Origin: Albidovulum sp.
Lineage (GTDB): Bacteria > Pseudomonadota > Alphaproteobacteria > Rhodobacterales > Rhodobacteraceae
Assembly (NCBI GenBank): GCA_020637635.1
Contig: JACKKB010000008.1
Span: forward strand, 112,021 to 176,020
DNA: 64,000 nt
Direction: 5' to 3'
Shown: positions 63,453 to 64,000 of the stretch, one piece after another
Layout of the letters: each line of letters starts with the position of its first letter
How positions within the stretch are numbered: the first letter of the stretch is position 1
Notes under the pieces: generated by a model
Seen by the model: the letters and a program-made list of their open reading frames with translations, nothing else
Databases searched by the model: none
Told to the model about the DNA's origin: nothing
Made by a program: the position numbers and the translations under genes

Positions 63453-64000
63453 TCAGTCTGCAAAGAGATGATCGTGCGCGGCGATCTCGCGCGCCATCGC
63501 CTCCGCAATAGACAGAAAGCCGGTCAAAGGCACGGTGTTTTCCTCGATGCTGGCCGATTGCCGGATCGTGTAGAGGTTCTCGAACCGCGCCTCGCGGATC
63601 TGGTCGCTCTCGTAGCGGATGTCATTGCGGATCGTCGGCAGGAGCCGCGCCAGCGTCTCGGCCGAGGTATGATCGCCGGCAAGCCCCATGCGCCGCGCGT
63701 GGCCGACGAGGTAGTCGTCGGGAAAGTCGCACTGGATTTCCAGGATCCGCGTCGTCGCCCGGTCCGAACAGAAGTCGCGCAAGAGGTCGAGGTTGGCGGG
63801 ATCCATGCAGATCATCAGCCGGTCGGTCCCGTGATAGTCGAAGAGCATCCGCACCAGCGCCCGCCGATGCCGCGTGCGCTTTTCCAGCGTGTTCTCGATC
63901 CCACCGAGTTCCGGCAGCGCCGTCGCCTCTTCGTTGAAGAGATAGTCGACGGCCGGCAGGCCGACGACCTGGCGCACCCGCTCCACCATCCGCTTGGCGA
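63453..64000 (-). CDS. Unrecognised protein, C-terminal part
   Basis: About 181 residues are visible; the frame is open to the right window edge, so the start is outside. The sequence (AKRMVERVRQVVGLPAVDYL, TLEKRTRHRRALVRMLFDYH, RLMICMDPANLDLLRDFCSD, DFPDDYLVGHARRMGLAGDH) is soluble, charged and well behaved, and surely coding. It ends with an alternating helical region (FLSIAEAMAREIAAHDHLFA). I cannot assign a family. Directly upstream of, and probably co-transcribed with, the HIT gene. Confidence 0.7.
   Translation of the reverse strand, partial: AKRMVERVRQVVGLPAVDYLFNEEATALPELGGIENTLEKRTRHRRALVRMLFDYHGTDRLMICMDPANLDLLRDFCSDRATTRILEIQCDFPDDYLVGHARRMGLAGDHTSAETLARLLPTIRNDIRYESDQIREARFENLYTIRQSASIEENTVPLTGFLSIAEAMAREIAAHDHLFAD

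Overview
The window comes from the chromosome of a high-GC alphaproteobacterium, most likely a member of the Rhodobacteraceae. The evidence is the aapJQMP amino-acid transporter, an adenylate kinase with a four-cysteine zinc LID, a DUF1127 protein, LuxR/LuxI, an ATP12-type F1 assembly chaperone, a zf-CHCC protein and the overall gene style. Both ends cut a gene: aapP on the left and an unrecognised gene on the right. No phage, transposase, integrase or CRISPR array is visible.

Layout. 1-4.2 kb: general L-amino-acid ABC transporter (minus strand). 4.3-8.5 kb: a tightly overlapping rarA-crcB-rluC-HAD-ATP12 run. 8.5-10.1 kb: a luxR-luxI quorum-sensing pair with readable promoters. 10.1-21.1 kb: the spc/alpha ribosomal cluster on the minus strand from rpmC to rplQ, with secY, adk and rpoA. 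Upstream S10-operon genes such as rplP are not next to rpmC. A GFA-type gene with its own terminator and promoters sits between rpmD and rplO.

21.1-25.4 kb: a sparse accessory segment ending at tRNA-Arg(TCT). It carries two adjacent Rnk/GreA-C-like paralogues, a small zinc-ribbon protein, a DUF1127 protein and small hypotheticals. Two of its transcription units appear to start with homologous, apparently leaderless mini-ORFs followed by mutually exclusive hairpins. I regard this as the most novel signal in the window.

25.5-37.8 kb: catabolic genes. These are gabD-like dehydrogenase, alpha/beta hydrolase, P1 peptidase, cupin, SDR, aldehyde dehydrogenase, a dipeptide-type ABC transporter without a binding protein, an enolase-superfamily enzyme preceded by a frameshifted remnant, and a TetA-like MFS exporter. 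38-42.8 kb: envelope and stress genes, namely a peptidoglycan-binding protein, an ECF sigma factor overlapping a VWA membrane protein, an Hsp20 with a possible RNA thermometer, and a secreted serine protease. 42.9-46.8 kb: glycolate oxidase glcDEF behind an operator-like dyad. 46.8-55.3 kb: small envelope genes and a MoxR/DUF58/DUF4159 complex locus. 55.3-64 kb: DUF1285, hydroxypyruvate isomerase, a VOC pseudogene, polA, RidA-like, zf-CHCC, MFS, DUF1203 and HIT genes.
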